Below are positions 27,587 to 36,625 of a stretch of 64,000 nt of DNA, in pieces. Position 1 is the first letter of the stretch, and the number at the start of each line of letters is the position of its first letter. A program made the position numbers and the translations under genes. The stretch is from Candidatus Saccharimonadota bacterium (lineage in GTDB: Bacteria; Patescibacteriota; Saccharimonadia; Saccharimonadales; Saccharimonadaceae), in assembly GCA_027492465.1 (NCBI GenBank), contig JAPUET010000024.1, positions 62,001-126,000 on the forward strand, given 5' to 3'. The notes below the pieces were generated by a model that was not told the origin of the DNA, searched no databases, and saw only the letters and a program-made list of their open reading frames with translations.

Positions 27587-27704
27587 GATGGTCTTGCTCG
27601 GGTATCTTTTAGTAGATATCCTGCGATTATCGAGGCTTGCCGTATTGTTTCCAAGCGCCACCCGGTTTTATAGTTATACTGGAGCGTGAAGGTGTGTATC
27701 AAGC

Positions 27705-29654
27705 CTAGGTGAGAATGGCTTTAATACGTCGAATCCCGGCGCTGGAGGCTTCTTCTTTAGTGATTTTGAAGCGTTTGCCACCTTCGGCGAGCTGGCCGGT
27801 ATGGTCAACGTGCGGGCCACCACAGATTTCGAGGCTGGCGCATTGTTCACCTTCGCCCATTTGGTACACTTTCACTTCGTCGCCATAGCGTTCGCCGAAT
27901 GGACCGATAGCACCCATATCAAGGGCTTCCTCGGTCGGATACATCGTGTAGCTGACCGGCAAATCGTCGGCAATCCAACCGTTGACGAGTTCTTCAGCCT
28001 GAGCTTTTTCCTCTGGAGTCATTTTGCGCTCGAGATTGAAATCGAAGCGAAGGCGCTCGGTGGTGATATTGCTGCCGTGCTGCCGTAGTTCGGGGCCGAA
28101 AATCTGGCGAAGGGCCGACTGCAGCAAGTGTGTGGCGGTGTGGTATTTGAGGTGAATAAGGTCGTGACCTTCGAGTCCGCCCTTAAACGTACCTTTGGCA
28201 GCAGTCTGCGAACGCTCACGCTGCTGCTGCATCATAAGGTCAAAATCGGCTCGCCAACTGTCCGGCACCTCAATGTCTCGTTTGAAAGCTTCTTCAACTG
28301 AAAGTTCGACAGGAAACCCATACGTATCATAAAGCACGAAAATATCTTCGCCAAAGAGCGTTGCGTTCGCGTCTTTAGAGTGCGGCGTGACTGAGGTTCC
28401 ATCCTCATACGTTTGCTTATCGCCAGCTCGACGAGCAGCGATTTTTTCAAATTCCTTCAGGCCTTTGCGAATTGTTTGGCGGAAAGCCTTTTCTTCCTTC
28501 ACCAGCACGGCAATGATAGTCTCGCGCTGCTCTTTGACCTCTGGGAAATCATCGACGTAGAGGTCAGCGATAACCGGTACGACTTCTTGCAGGAAATTCT
28601 GCTCAATACCAAGGTCGAAGCTGTAGCGAATAGCACGGCGCAACAAACGGCGCATGACGTAGCCCTGCTCTTTGTTGCTTGGTACGCAGCCATCGACCGC
28701 TAGGAAGGTGGCGGCACGCAAATGGTCGGCGATGACACGCATGCTTTCGGTATGACTATCGTACTTTTTACCACTGAGGGCTTCAAGCTTTTCGATGATG
28801 GGCCATAGGAGGCTGATTTTGAAAACATCCGAGCTATCTAGCTTGGCTGCTGCGATACGCTCGAGACCGCCACCGAAATCAACGTTCTGTTTTGGTAGCT
28901 TCTCAAAACCAGTCTCTGTCTTGAGGTATTCCATAAAGACACTATTCCCGACTTCCATGAAGCGGCCACAATCACAGTTAGGATGACAATGCTCGCCCCA
29001 ACTTTTGTCATGCTCAATAGAGTCGAATTCATAAAACACTTCTGTATCTGGGCCGCCAGGTTCACCAGGCGTCATTTCGGCAATCTTGCTACCGCGCCAC
29101 CACCAGTTCTTATCGCCATCGTAGAGAAAAATCCTTTGCCCGGGCTGTACGCCTTTTTCGTATCCATCAGCCTCTGAGCCGATTTCAGCAATGCCGGCCT
29201 CGATACCTTTTTCGGCAAATAGCTTTTTCCATATCTCTACCGATTCCTCGTCACGCGGAATTCCACCCGCCTCATAACCAATGAAGGTAGTGACGTAGAG
29301 TTTACTCGGGTCAAGACCGACGACATCGGTCAAGAATTCCCAGAACCAGCGGATTTGGTCTTGCTTGAAGTAATCTCCGAGGCTCCAATTCCCCAACATC
29401 TCGAAGAATGTGGTATGGCGATTGTCGCCAACTTCTTCAATGTCTTGCGAGCGCAGACACGTCTGACTATCTACCAGGCGAGTGCCGTCAGGATGCGGCT
29501 CACCAAGCAAGTACGGCATTAATGGCTGCATACCAGCACCGGTAAATAACGTTGTTGGGTCGTCTTTCAAGACAAGCGGTGCACGGGGAATCACCGCATG
29601 CTGTTTGTCGGCAAAGAATTTGAGGTAGGCATTACGAATTTCTTGAGCGTTCAT
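27705..29654 (-). CDS. alaS: alanyl-tRNA synthetase, short form
   Basis: 649 residues against the usual 870 or so. The catalytic core (AQEIRNAYLKFF, TTLFTGAGMQPLMPYL), tRNA-binding middle and editing domain are present: HTATH at about 505 and CGGPH at about 611 supply the editing zinc ligands. The protein ends just after the editing domain, so the C-terminal oligomerisation/DHHA1 (C-Ala) region is missing. There is no frameshift: the stop follows smoothly. Reduced AlaRS of this type is plausible in CPR genomes. -10 TATAAT (minus, 29663-29668) is 8 bases before the ATG. Confidence 0.95.
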   Translation of the reverse strand: MNAQEIRNAYLKFFADKQHAVIPRAPLVLKDDPTTLFTGAGMQPLMPYLLGEPHPDGTRLVDSQTCLRSQDIEEVGDNRHTTFFEMLGNWSLGDYFKQDQIRWFWEFLTDVVGLDPSKLYVTTFIGYEAGGIPRDEESVEIWKKLFAEKGIEAGIAEIGSEADGYEKGVQPGQRIFLYDGDKNWWWRGSKIAEMTPGEPGGPDTEVFYEFDSIEHDKSWGEHCHPNCDCGRFMEVGNSVFMEYLKTETGFEKLPKQNVDFGGGLERIAAAKLDSSDVFKISLLWPIIEKLEALSGKKYDSHTESMRVIADHLRAATFLAVDGCVPSNKEQGYVMRRLLRRAIRYSFDLGIEQNFLQEVVPVIADLYVDDFPEVKEQRETIIAVLVKEEKAFRQTIRKGLKEFEKIAARRAGDKQTYEDGTSVTPHSKDANATLFGEDIFVLYDTYGFPVELSVEEAFKRDIEVPDSWRADFDLMMQQQRERSQTAAKGTFKGGLEGHDLIHLKYHTATHLLQSALRQIFGPELRQHGSNITTERLRFDFNLERKMTPEEKAQAEELVNGWIADDLPVSYTMYPTEEALDMGAIGPFGERYGDEVKVYQMGEGEQCASLEICGGPHVDHTGQLAEGGKRFKITKEEASSAGIRRIKAILT

Positions 29655-29684
29655 ATCTATAAATTATACCATATCAAAGAGGTA

Positions 29685-29713
29685 TTGACGAAACGTCATA
29701 AAGTATTTATAGT
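29685..29713 (+). promoter_or_regulatory. promoter of 29726 small gene
   Basis: TTGACG (29685-29690), 17-bp spacer, TATAGT (29708-29713). The ATG follows 12 bases later, giving a leader of about 5 nt. Confidence 0.75.
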
Positions 29714-29725
29714 ACTGCACTAGCT

Positions 29726-29941
29726 ATGAGCAACTATACAGAAATCCAACCATACAATAATGAGACGCCGAGGCTATTTGATCGATTAGGCGACCGTTTT
29801 CGTAAAGTCGTTGAGACGCTGGGGGCAAAAACATACACCTACGTTCAAACTGGGCGCGCTCAGGATAACGCTCGTGAACGCCAACGACGCCATAATTTAT
29901 CTCAACAAAATGCTCGCCTGAGCCAACCAAGAATTAGGTAA
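29726..29941 (+). CDS. small basic hypothetical protein
   Basis: 71 residues, basic and hydrophilic (C-terminus rich in R, Q, N: RERQRRHNLSQQNARL). It has a good promoter and near-leaderless start, which supports it being real. It converges on mnmA and overlaps its stop by 8 bases. No family recognised; the charge suggests nucleic-acid binding, which is only a guess. Confidence 0.5.
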   Translation: MSNYTEIQPYNNETPRLFDRLGDRFRKVVETLGAKTYTYVQTGRAQDNARERQRRHNLSQQNARLSQPRIR

Positions 29942-31025
29942 TAATTCCGCCGCCAAGGCAAACTTCACCATCATATATCACCGCCGATTGCCCGGGTGTC
30001 GCGGCTCGCTGCGAATCGTGCAAGTGCAATACGGCACCTGTCAATGTCGCAGGAATCAGTGGGCCCCGGTGACGCAACCGCACCTGGCAGTCGCCATTTA
30101 TTTCATTGTCAATCCAATGAATATCCCGCAGCGTAATTGCACTTCGCCACATATCGTCATCGTTCAAATTGGTGCTTACATACACTTCGTTCTTTGCCAT
30201 ATCTTTACCAACAACATAATATGGCAGGCCACCGCCAACCTCAAGACCGTGACGCTGTCCAAGGGTAAAGAATATCGCGCCGTCGTGTCGCCCTAAAACG
30301 TTGCCAGTTTCTTTTTCGATAATATCACCGGGCTCGGTCGTAACGTATTCGCTCAAAAATTCGCGCATACCGACACTTCCCACGAAGCATACGCCCATAG
30401 ATTCTTTTTTGCTTGCTGTCCAAAGGCCGCGAGCTTTGGCCAGCTCACGTACCTCGGATTTGGTATAGTCACCTAATGGGAATAAGGTTTTAGCTGCCGC
30501 TTCGGCGGTAATGCGGTACAGAAAATAGGTTTGATCTTTGTTAGTATCTTTTGCTCTTAGTAGTTTATAGCCGGTAGATGTTGGGTGTTGGGTGTTGGGT
30601 GTTGGGACAGCATCTCCATCATCTATAATCCATTTTCCATCACCTACCCGCGCATAATGTCCGGTCGCAATCATATCGGCACCATCTTCTAGCGCAGTTT
30701 CAAGAAATAGTTTAAATTTTACCTCCTGATTACACATAACATCAGGGTTTGGCGTACGGCCAAGCTTGTACTCTTCGATCATATAATCAACAACCTTATG
30801 CTTGTAAGCTTTTTCAAAATCAAAGACTTTAAAATCGATCCCTAGCTGCACGGCAACACGCTTTGCGTCTGCCAAATCTTCTGCCCATGGACATTTCATG
30901 CCAGGCAAGTCTTGGCTCCAGTTTTTCATATATACACCCGTCACTTCATGGCCTTGCTCCACCAAAAGGGCGGCAGCGACGCTCGAGTCGACCCCGCCGC
31001 TCATACCAACATATACTTTGCTCAT
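29934..31025 (-). CDS. mnmA: tRNA-specific 2-thiouridylase MnmA
   Basis: 363 residues: PP-loop GMSGGVDSSVAA at 7-18, NPDVMCNQEVKF with the first catalytic Cys, and KKESMGVCFVG with the second. MnmA makes 2-thiouridine at position 34 of tRNA Lys, Glu and Gln; tRNA-Lys and tRNA-Glu genes are in this window. A cysteine desulfurase two genes upstream would supply sulfur. A poorly conserved loop (VPTPNTQHPTST) is encoded by a 7-bp tandem repeat (30579-30606). Confidence 0.95.
   Translation of the reverse strand: MSKVYVGMSGGVDSSVAAALLVEQGHEVTGVYMKNWSQDLPGMKCPWAEDLADAKRVAVQLGIDFKVFDFEKAYKHKVVDYMIEEYKLGRTPNPDVMCNQEVKFKLFLETALEDGADMIATGHYARVGDGKWIIDDGDAVPTPNTQHPTSTGYKLLRAKDTNKDQTYFLYRITAEAAAKTLFPLGDYTKSEVRELAKARGLWTASKKESMGVCFVGSVGMREFLSEYVTTEPGDIIEKETGNVLGRHDGAIFFTLGQRHGLEVGGGLPYYVVGKDMAKNEVYVSTNLNDDDMWRSAITLRDIHWIDNEINGDCQVRLRHRGPLIPATLTGAVLHLHDSQRAATPGQSAVIYDGEVCLGGGIIT
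30579..30606. repeat. heptanucleotide tandem repeat inside mnmA
   Basis: Four perfect copies of TGTTGGG on the plus strand (28 bp). Gain or loss of one unit would shift the mnmA frame. Confidence 0.95.
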
Positions 31026-31031
31026 AAGAAA

Positions 31032-31646
31032 CTACGCACCACCTCTTACGCTAATAGAAAATAGCAGCGATTGAACGACCTCTGGAATAGCAAGCATCCA
31101 ACCAGTGGGAGTAAGCCACCAAAATGGTCCCCACTGATTATCGCTCGCAACCGGATGGCCGCGTAATTCAACGTCTTTCGTACTGCGTTCGAATTCGAGC
31201 ATTACTCGGCGCTCATGATACGCGCTCGTTACCAAAATAGCAGACTCCATACTACGCTTTGTAAAGATCGTAGATGTCTCTTTAGCATTTTCATGGGTGG
31301 TTTCGCTATTCTCTTCGATGAGAATATCGATTGGATCAACCCCTTCGTTGATTGCAAGCTGCTGCATAACGCTGGCATTGCTAGGGCCGGATTTATCGGC
31401 AGCGGCACCAGAGAAAATAATAATCGGTGCCCAGCCATTTTTATAAAGCTTGATCGCTTCTTTGGCGCGTGCAGACGTGTCTCCACCGCTTACGGCCACA
31501 ATTACATCAGCAGCATGACAACCCTTTTTAGCTGACGGCGTAGCGTCACAAGCAGCCAGATCGTCAACTGTTAAGTAGCTACTAACCCCCCAGGCGACTA
31601 AAAGCAGTGCCAGAATGACAATAACGATTATCTTTACTGCTTTCAT
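31032..31646 (-). CDS. YdcF/SanA-like DUF218 membrane protein
   Basis: 204 residues. One N-terminal membrane span (about 5-24), then a DUF218 domain: DVIVAVSGGDTSARAKEAIKLY, an acidic/Thr cluster ENSETTHENAKET and ILVTSAYHERRVML. DUF218 proteins (SanA, YdcF, ElyC) act at the envelope, some in peptidoglycan or lipid-carrier metabolism. It overlaps the cysteine desulfurase gene by 4 bases and precedes mnmA by 6, so it is embedded in the tRNA-thiolation operon without an obvious link. Confidence 0.8.
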   Translation of the reverse strand: MKAVKIIVIVILALLLVAWGVSSYLTVDDLAACDATPSAKKGCHAADVIVAVSGGDTSARAKEAIKLYKNGWAPIIIFSGAAADKSGPSNASVMQQLAINEGVDPIDILIEENSETTHENAKETSTIFTKRSMESAILVTSAYHERRVMLEFERSTKDVELRGHPVASDNQWGPFWWLTPTGWMLAIPEVVQSLLFSISVRGGA

Positions 31647-32797
31647 CTGCCCACTCGCTCCATTTCTGCACCAATAACTCTTATTAGTATAGCAGCTGCA
31701 GCCGAGATATTCTTGGTTGTTGAAAGTCGCCCCAAGGTTAAACGTAAACTACCGTCAGCCACTTCTGGAGCTAGACCAATCGCTGTAAGCACATGGCTAC
31801 GAGTACCCTTATTCGCGGCGCAAGCACTTCCCGTCGCAACATACACATTTTGTGCTTCAAGCAGAAAAATAAGGCGTTCAGCGTCTAGCCCCGGAAATGA
31901 AATATGCAAGTGTCCCGGCAAGCGTTTTTTGCGTGCCCCTGAAATTACCGCAGTAGGAAACGATGTAACGAGTTGCTTCTCAAGGCTATCGCGAAGCGCG
32001 CCAAGGCGCTTTGCCTCTCCTCCGGCATGCCCCGCGGCAAACTCGGCAGCTACGGCAAATCCAATCGTGCCCGCAACATTTTCGGTACCACTGCGTAGTC
32101 CACGTTCTTGGCCACCGCCGTATACAATCGGGGCAAGGCGTACAAATCGATCCGTCCATAGTGCCGCAACTTGCTTTGGTCCGTACATTTTACCAGCATT
32201 GATAGTCAGGGCGTCCACACCCAGTCGTGCCACATGTACATCGATTTGACCTAAGCCCTGCGAGGCGTCACTATGAAAATAAATCGGTCGAGATTCGCCC
32301 GCATCAGCTCTACGGCGTCGCTCTACGCGTACCACCTCGGCAATATCGCGAAGTGGCTGAATGGTACCGAGTTCGTTGTTTGCAAGTTGAATACTCACGA
32401 GTTCCGTATCTGGACGAATCGCCGCCTTAACACTCTCGGACGAAATCATGCCTTTTTCGTTTGGCACAACAAAGGTATGGTCGTGCTGTGCCGCCGCCTC
32501 AAGCACGGCGTGATGTTCGATGCTACTCGTGACGACATGGCCTGTGATACTTGCAAACATAAGATTAATAGACTCGGTAGCTCCGGCCGTAATAACAAGA
32601 TCGTTGCCTTTACCGCCAATCACCTGCGCAATGCGCTGCTTTGCTTCTTCGTACGCTTGGCGCACCTTTACTGCGGGAGCGTACGGGCTAGAAGGATTAA
32701 AGAAGTCATGCAAAAAATATGGCTGCATAGCTTCAAGGACGCGTTCGTCAAGCGGCGTTGCCGCCGCATGGTCAAGATAATATTGCTCGTGGTTCAC
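31643..32797 (-). CDS. iscS: cysteine desulfurase (IscS/NifS family)
   Basis: 384 residues from a GTG start. PLP-lysine in INAGKMYGPKQVAAL (about 200), SIQLANNELGTIQPL, SDASQGLGQ, and the sulfur-carrying Cys in ATGSACAANKGTRS (about 325). It releases sulfur from cysteine for MnmA and Fe-S assembly. The TACAAT -10 (minus, 32805-32810) is 7 bases before the GTG, so an internal leaderless promoter is likely. The operon continues to mnmA. Confidence 0.93.
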   Translation of the reverse strand: MNHEQYYLDHAAATPLDERVLEAMQPYFLHDFFNPSSPYAPAVKVRQAYEEAKQRIAQVIGGKGNDLVITAGATESINLMFASITGHVVTSSIEHHAVLEAAAQHDHTFVVPNEKGMISSESVKAAIRPDTELVSIQLANNELGTIQPLRDIAEVVRVERRRRADAGESRPIYFHSDASQGLGQIDVHVARLGVDALTINAGKMYGPKQVAALWTDRFVRLAPIVYGGGQERGLRSGTENVAGTIGFAVAAEFAAGHAGGEAKRLGALRDSLEKQLVTSFPTAVISGARKKRLPGHLHISFPGLDAERLIFLLEAQNVYVATGSACAANKGTRSHVLTAIGLAPEVADGSLRLTLGRLSTTKNISAAAAILIRVIGAEMERVGR

Positions 32798-32802
32798 GTT
32801 AT

Positions 32803-33240
32803 TTATTGTACCAGGCTCTGACCGGTGGTTGGGTCGCGCCTATACACTTGGCGCGTCACTTGTTCGTAATACATGCGGATAGCAACGCCAAAGTTGCGCA
32901 GCTCTTCACCTTCTAGATAACTATAGCGTGCGCCTTCTTGGACCTTTAGCACGCCGTGTTCATTAACTTCGTACCGAATGGTACTGGTAGCGAGTTTCTT
33001 ATTTGCATCAAGCCATTCTTCGTGCCATATCCAAGTCTGGTTCTCAAGGTAAAAGAATTCGCGGCGGCGACCAGCAGGAATGGGGCCAAATAGTTTTGCG
33101 CCAACTTCGCTTTCTAGAGTGAGTAGCTCACGCTCAGATAACCCCTTTAATGGACGTTGCTTTGTGGGCATTTTTAACCAATCGGTTGACACATCGTCGC
33201 CGACAAGGAGCTGCAGAGCTTTTTTTAGAACACTTGCCAT
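32803..33240 (-). CDS. hypothetical protein (DUF4178-like)
   Basis: 145 residues, soluble. N-terminal SVLKKALQLLVGDD, central FFYLENQTWIWHEEWLD and C-terminal YRRDPTTGQSLVQ. The ENQTWIWHEEW pattern reminds me of proteins where a short beta domain binds a ligand (DUF4178-like), but I am not sure. It follows another small unknown gene by 9 bases. Confidence 0.5.
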   Translation of the reverse strand: MASVLKKALQLLVGDDVSTDWLKMPTKQRPLKGLSERELLTLESEVGAKLFGPIPAGRRREFFYLENQTWIWHEEWLDANKKLATSTIRYEVNEHGVLKVQEGARYSYLEGEELRNFGVAIRMYYEQVTRQVYRRDPTTGQSLVQ

Positions 33241-33249
33241 TGAGTTTCC

Positions 33250-33600
33250 TTACGCCGCGAGATTAAAGTCATCTTGAGAAAGTTTACGAATTGCTTCCAG
33301 ATGCAAGCCAACCGCGCGAAGCTGTTCTGCTGAGGTGAGTTCTAATGAAAAGCCAGGGTTCGGCACTTGCTCAGCACTCGTAGCAGCTGCAGTGACAACG
33401 CGTGCTCCTGTTACCTCATAGCGATTCGTCTCAGCCTCAACTCTGTTATGGTCAAAATTGTCTGGATTTGCTTCTTGTGCAGCTTGAGCGTATTCGCGCG
33501 CATCTTGCAGTAGCCGCTCTTGTTGCATCGCATAGTTAATAACTTCCGGAGAAGCAGGAACGGAGATAGTGTCGTAATTAGATTTACTGCCTGGTTGCAT
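33250..33600 (-). CDS. hypothetical soluble protein
   Basis: 116 residues, no membrane span, mostly helical and Gln/Ala-rich (MQQERLLQDAREYAQAAQEAN), with a charged central helix. Unrecognised. It lies 5 bases downstream of tatD and is probably co-transcribed with it. Confidence 0.5.
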   Translation of the reverse strand: MQPGSKSNYDTISVPASPEVINYAMQQERLLQDAREYAQAAQEANPDNFDHNRVEAETNRYEVTGARVVTAAATSAEQVPNPGFSLELTSAEQLRAVGLHLEAIRKLSQDDFNLAA

Positions 33601-33605
33601 AATAG

Positions 33606-34400
33606 TTATATCCCAAAAATACTCTTGGCGTTTGCGGTAGTAGTGCGCATAACATCGGTGGGCGAGACATTTTTAAGCATCGCCTGATGCTCCGCGACTC
33701 TACCCACATACGCTGGTATATTCATTTTACCACGAAATGGTTTAGGAGTCAAGAAAGGCGCATCTGTTTCGAGTACAATGTCTTCAAGCGGCACCTCTGT
33801 AAAAAACTGTTGCTGCTTTGCATCCTTAGTAAACGTACTAATTCCGTTCACTCCAATGGCAAGACCACGCTTTTTTGCCTCTTGATAATTTTGCTCTGTA
33901 TCTGTAAAGCTATGAAGAACGCCACGAATGCCAGGAAAGTCATCAAGAATCGGCCAAAAATCATCAAATGCCTCACGTACATGAAAACTTACCGGCAGAT
34001 TATAGTCGCTCGCAATTTGTAGTTGCTCGCGTAAGCGCTCGATTTGCACCTCGCGTGGACTGTGATCATAAAAATAATCAAGGCCTATTTCGCCAATACC
34101 GATAATGTTAGCATTTGGGGCTTTGGATTGTAGACTTTGAAGACCCTCTTCCACTAACAGGCGAATATTGGCAGCCGCATTGTCCTTAGCATCATGCGGG
34201 TGTATACCGACAATTGGGTAGCAGCCTTCATGTGTCTGGCAAAACTCTACCGCTTCGCGCGAGCTTTGCACACTTGTACCCACACAAAACATCACTACGC
34301 CCGCCGTACGGGACTGGCTATACGCCTCTTCTCTATTTTCGGGGTAAAACTCACTATCATGAATATGACAATGAGTGTCCACGACCAACCTAGCATTCAT
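33606..34400 (-). CDS. tatD: TatD family metal-dependent DNase
   Basis: 264 residues from the ATG at 34400 (MNARLVVDTHCHIHD). Metal ligands are visible: DTHCHIHD, GEIGLDYFYDHSPREVQIERLREQL, PVSFHVREAFDD, GVLHSFTD and VLETDAPFLTPKPFRG. TatD proteins trim DNA or RNA 3' ends in repair. The -10 TATACT (minus, 34408-34413) is 7 bases before the ATG, which supports this start over a longer frame. Near metG and rpfB-ksgA, as in Actinobacteria. Confidence 0.93.
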   Translation of the reverse strand: MNARLVVDTHCHIHDSEFYPENREEAYSQSRTAGVVMFCVGTSVQSSREAVEFCQTHEGCYPIVGIHPHDAKDNAAANIRLLVEEGLQSLQSKAPNANIIGIGEIGLDYFYDHSPREVQIERLREQLQIASDYNLPVSFHVREAFDDFWPILDDFPGIRGVLHSFTDTEQNYQEAKKRGLAIGVNGISTFTKDAKQQQFFTEVPLEDIVLETDAPFLTPKPFRGKMNIPAYVGRVAEHQAMLKNVSPTDVMRTTTANAKSIFGI

Positions 34401-34479
34401 TGGTACTAGTATAGCAAATTCTCTCTCAAGAACTGGGGCGCTTTTGCATCGACTCAACACCTGCTACTATAGATGTATC

Positions 34480-35091
34480 ATGCTTATGCAAAACACACGT
34501 CGCGGATTTACACTTATGGAAATTCTGGTGGTTTTTGTGATTATGGGCATTCTTACGACAATTGGCGTGGTGTACTACAAAGGGGCGCAGGAGCGATCGC
34601 AGAACGCCGTCATCGCTTCAGCCGTAAAATCGTATGGCAATGCCGTTACGTTATATAGGGCTAATAAAGGTTACTGGCCCCCCGCGCCAGCCAGCGCCGC
34701 TGTTAAGGCCTGTCTTGGCGTAGCCGCTAGCTACAGCAGCACGTATGGCTCACTCACCTCTGGAAAATGCAATACAGCTGCGGCTGCGGATGTTAATACG
34801 ACCTTTAATAGCGAACTTGCATCATATATTGGCAATGTGCCCAATCTAAGCTTTATGAAGCCCATGCAGTTTACTCCAACAGCGCAGTATGGCCGAGGAA
34901 TTTACTACTCGTTTAGCTGCCTAATAAGTTCGTGTGATTATGCAAACACGGCAGTAAATAAATTCGATGTAAGGATTAACTATGTCATTCCCGCTACAAA
35001 AACCTGTACCATCGGCGAGACTCAAACAAATACTCCAAGTAGCGGCTTTACTACCTGTACATACGTGATTCAGCAAGGCGCGACTAGCTAG
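34480..35091 (+). CDS. type IV pilin-like protein
   Basis: 203 residues from the ATG at 34480; -10 TACTAT (34465-34470) is 9 bases before. The class III prepilin signal is clear: basic leader MLMQNTRRG then F-TLMEILVVFVIMGILTTIG with cleavage between G and F and Glu5 (residue 14). The C-terminal globular part has paired cysteines (C-L-I-S-S-C, CTIGE...CTY). It would be cleaved and methylated by PilD and built into a pilus or pseudopilus. Pili matter for surface and host contact in Saccharibacteria. Confidence 0.88.
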   Translation: MLMQNTRRGFTLMEILVVFVIMGILTTIGVVYYKGAQERSQNAVIASAVKSYGNAVTLYRANKGYWPPAPASAAVKACLGVAASYSSTYGSLTSGKCNTAAAADVNTTFNSELASYIGNVPNLSFMKPMQFTPTAQYGRGIYYSFSCLISSCDYANTAVNKFDVRINYVIPATKTCTIGETQTNTPSSGFTTCTYVIQQGATS

Positions 35092-36578
35092 GCCTTAGGA
35101 GCGTGCGGATCTGGCGTGTGCAAATATATCTTTGGGAACAAAGGTGCAGTATCGCTTGGAACGACACCGGTTTCAAATATCTTGCGAATTGCCTCGGCGC
35201 TTCCTGGCATAAATGGCATCAGCAGATCGGCTATTTGTATGAGCGTACTTGAGGCATGAGCCAACACCTCCGCAAGGTGTTCGGTAGCTTCGGAGTCTTT
35301 TTCTCTATTTTTAGCAATTTCCCATGGTTTCACATTTTCAAGATATTGATTCAGCGAACGAACCGTATTCCATACCGTGTCGATGGCTTGATTAAACGCA
35401 TAGGCACTCATGGCATCGCGGTATGGCCCCATGTCGTGCTCGGCCTGCGGTGCATCACCAATTACACCCGCCTGGTAACGCGTAATCATAGCCGCAACGC
35501 GCTGCACGAGATTACCTAGGTCGTTCCCCAGCTCGTTGTTATAGGCGTTTTCAAACTTTTCCCAGGTAAAGTCGCCGTCTTCTTGAGTGGGAACGTGACG
35601 TGTCATGTAGTAACGATAGGCATCGAGACCGTACTGATCGATAATTTCGTTTGGATCTACCACGTTACCCACAGTTTTGCTCATTTTTGCCCCGCCGACA
35701 TTGATAAATCCGTGCACAAGGAGCACCTTTGGCAGCGGCAAGCCTATACCAAGCAGCATAGCCGGCCAAATGCCCGCATGAAAACGCAAAATATCTTTAC
35801 CGACAACCTGCACATCTGCCGGCCAATACTCACGCCAAGCTTCATTTTCTGGATATCCCAAGACAGTAATGTAATTGCTCAACGCATCGATCCAGACGTA
35901 CATGACTTGCTCTTCGTCGCCAGGGACACTAATCCCCCAGCTAAGATTTTTACGGGGTCGACTAATAGACACGTCTTTGATGCCGTCTTTAATGAGCTCG
36001 AGAAACTCGTTCTTACGAAACTCTGGCACAATCCGAAGGCGGTTTTTTTCTATAGCTTCGCGAATTTGATCGCTAAACTGACTTGCCTTGAAATAGTAGT
36101 TTTCTTCGCTGAGACGCTCATAAGGCTTTTGATGGTCTGGACAAGTGCCATTGTTTGCTGCCGCTTCTTTATCGGTGACAAAACTTTCGCAGCCAGTGCA
36201 ATACCACCCTTCATAACTGCCTTTATAGATCAGACCTGCCGCAGCGAGTTGCTGCCAGATGTATTGTACGGCACCGCGATGATGGCCATCGGTGGTACGA
36301 ATAAAATCGGTGTATGACGCACCAAGTTTGTCCATAAAAGTACGAAAACTTGCGTTCATTTGATCAACATACGCCTGCGGTTCTAGTCCGGCTTCTTGGG
36401 CTTTGGCGGCAATTTTGTTGCCGTGCTCGTCGGTTCCTACCTGAAAACGTACCTCATAGCCATTTTGGCGCATATAACGCGCCCATATGTCAGCGAGGAG
36501 CTGATCAAGGCCGGTGCCAATGTGCGGTGCGGCATTGACATATGGAATGGCAGTGGTAATGTAGGCTTTCTTTGTCAT
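35088..36578 (-). CDS. metG: methionyl-tRNA synthetase
   Basis: 496 residues, short class without a C-terminal dimerisation domain. Class I motifs: AIPYVNAAPHIGT (HIGH), a zinc knuckle (CTGC ... CPDH), YVWIDALSNYITVLGYP and GAKMSKTVGN (KMSKS). It charges tRNA-Met. Its stop overlaps the end of the convergent pilin gene by 4 bases. Confidence 0.97.
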   Translation of the reverse strand: MTKKAYITTAIPYVNAAPHIGTGLDQLLADIWARYMRQNGYEVRFQVGTDEHGNKIAAKAQEAGLEPQAYVDQMNASFRTFMDKLGASYTDFIRTTDGHHRGAVQYIWQQLAAAGLIYKGSYEGWYCTGCESFVTDKEAAANNGTCPDHQKPYERLSEENYYFKASQFSDQIREAIEKNRLRIVPEFRKNEFLELIKDGIKDVSISRPRKNLSWGISVPGDEEQVMYVWIDALSNYITVLGYPENEAWREYWPADVQVVGKDILRFHAGIWPAMLLGIGLPLPKVLLVHGFINVGGAKMSKTVGNVVDPNEIIDQYGLDAYRYYMTRHVPTQEDGDFTWEKFENAYNNELGNDLGNLVQRVAAMITRYQAGVIGDAPQAEHDMGPYRDAMSAYAFNQAIDTVWNTVRSLNQYLENVKPWEIAKNREKDSEATEHLAEVLAHASSTLIQIADLLMPFMPGSAEAIRKIFETGVVPSDTAPLFPKIYLHTPDPHAPKA

Positions 36579-36625
36579 TACTTACCAGTGTAGCACAAGG
36601 GGTGGTGAAATAACACTTAGCCTAG

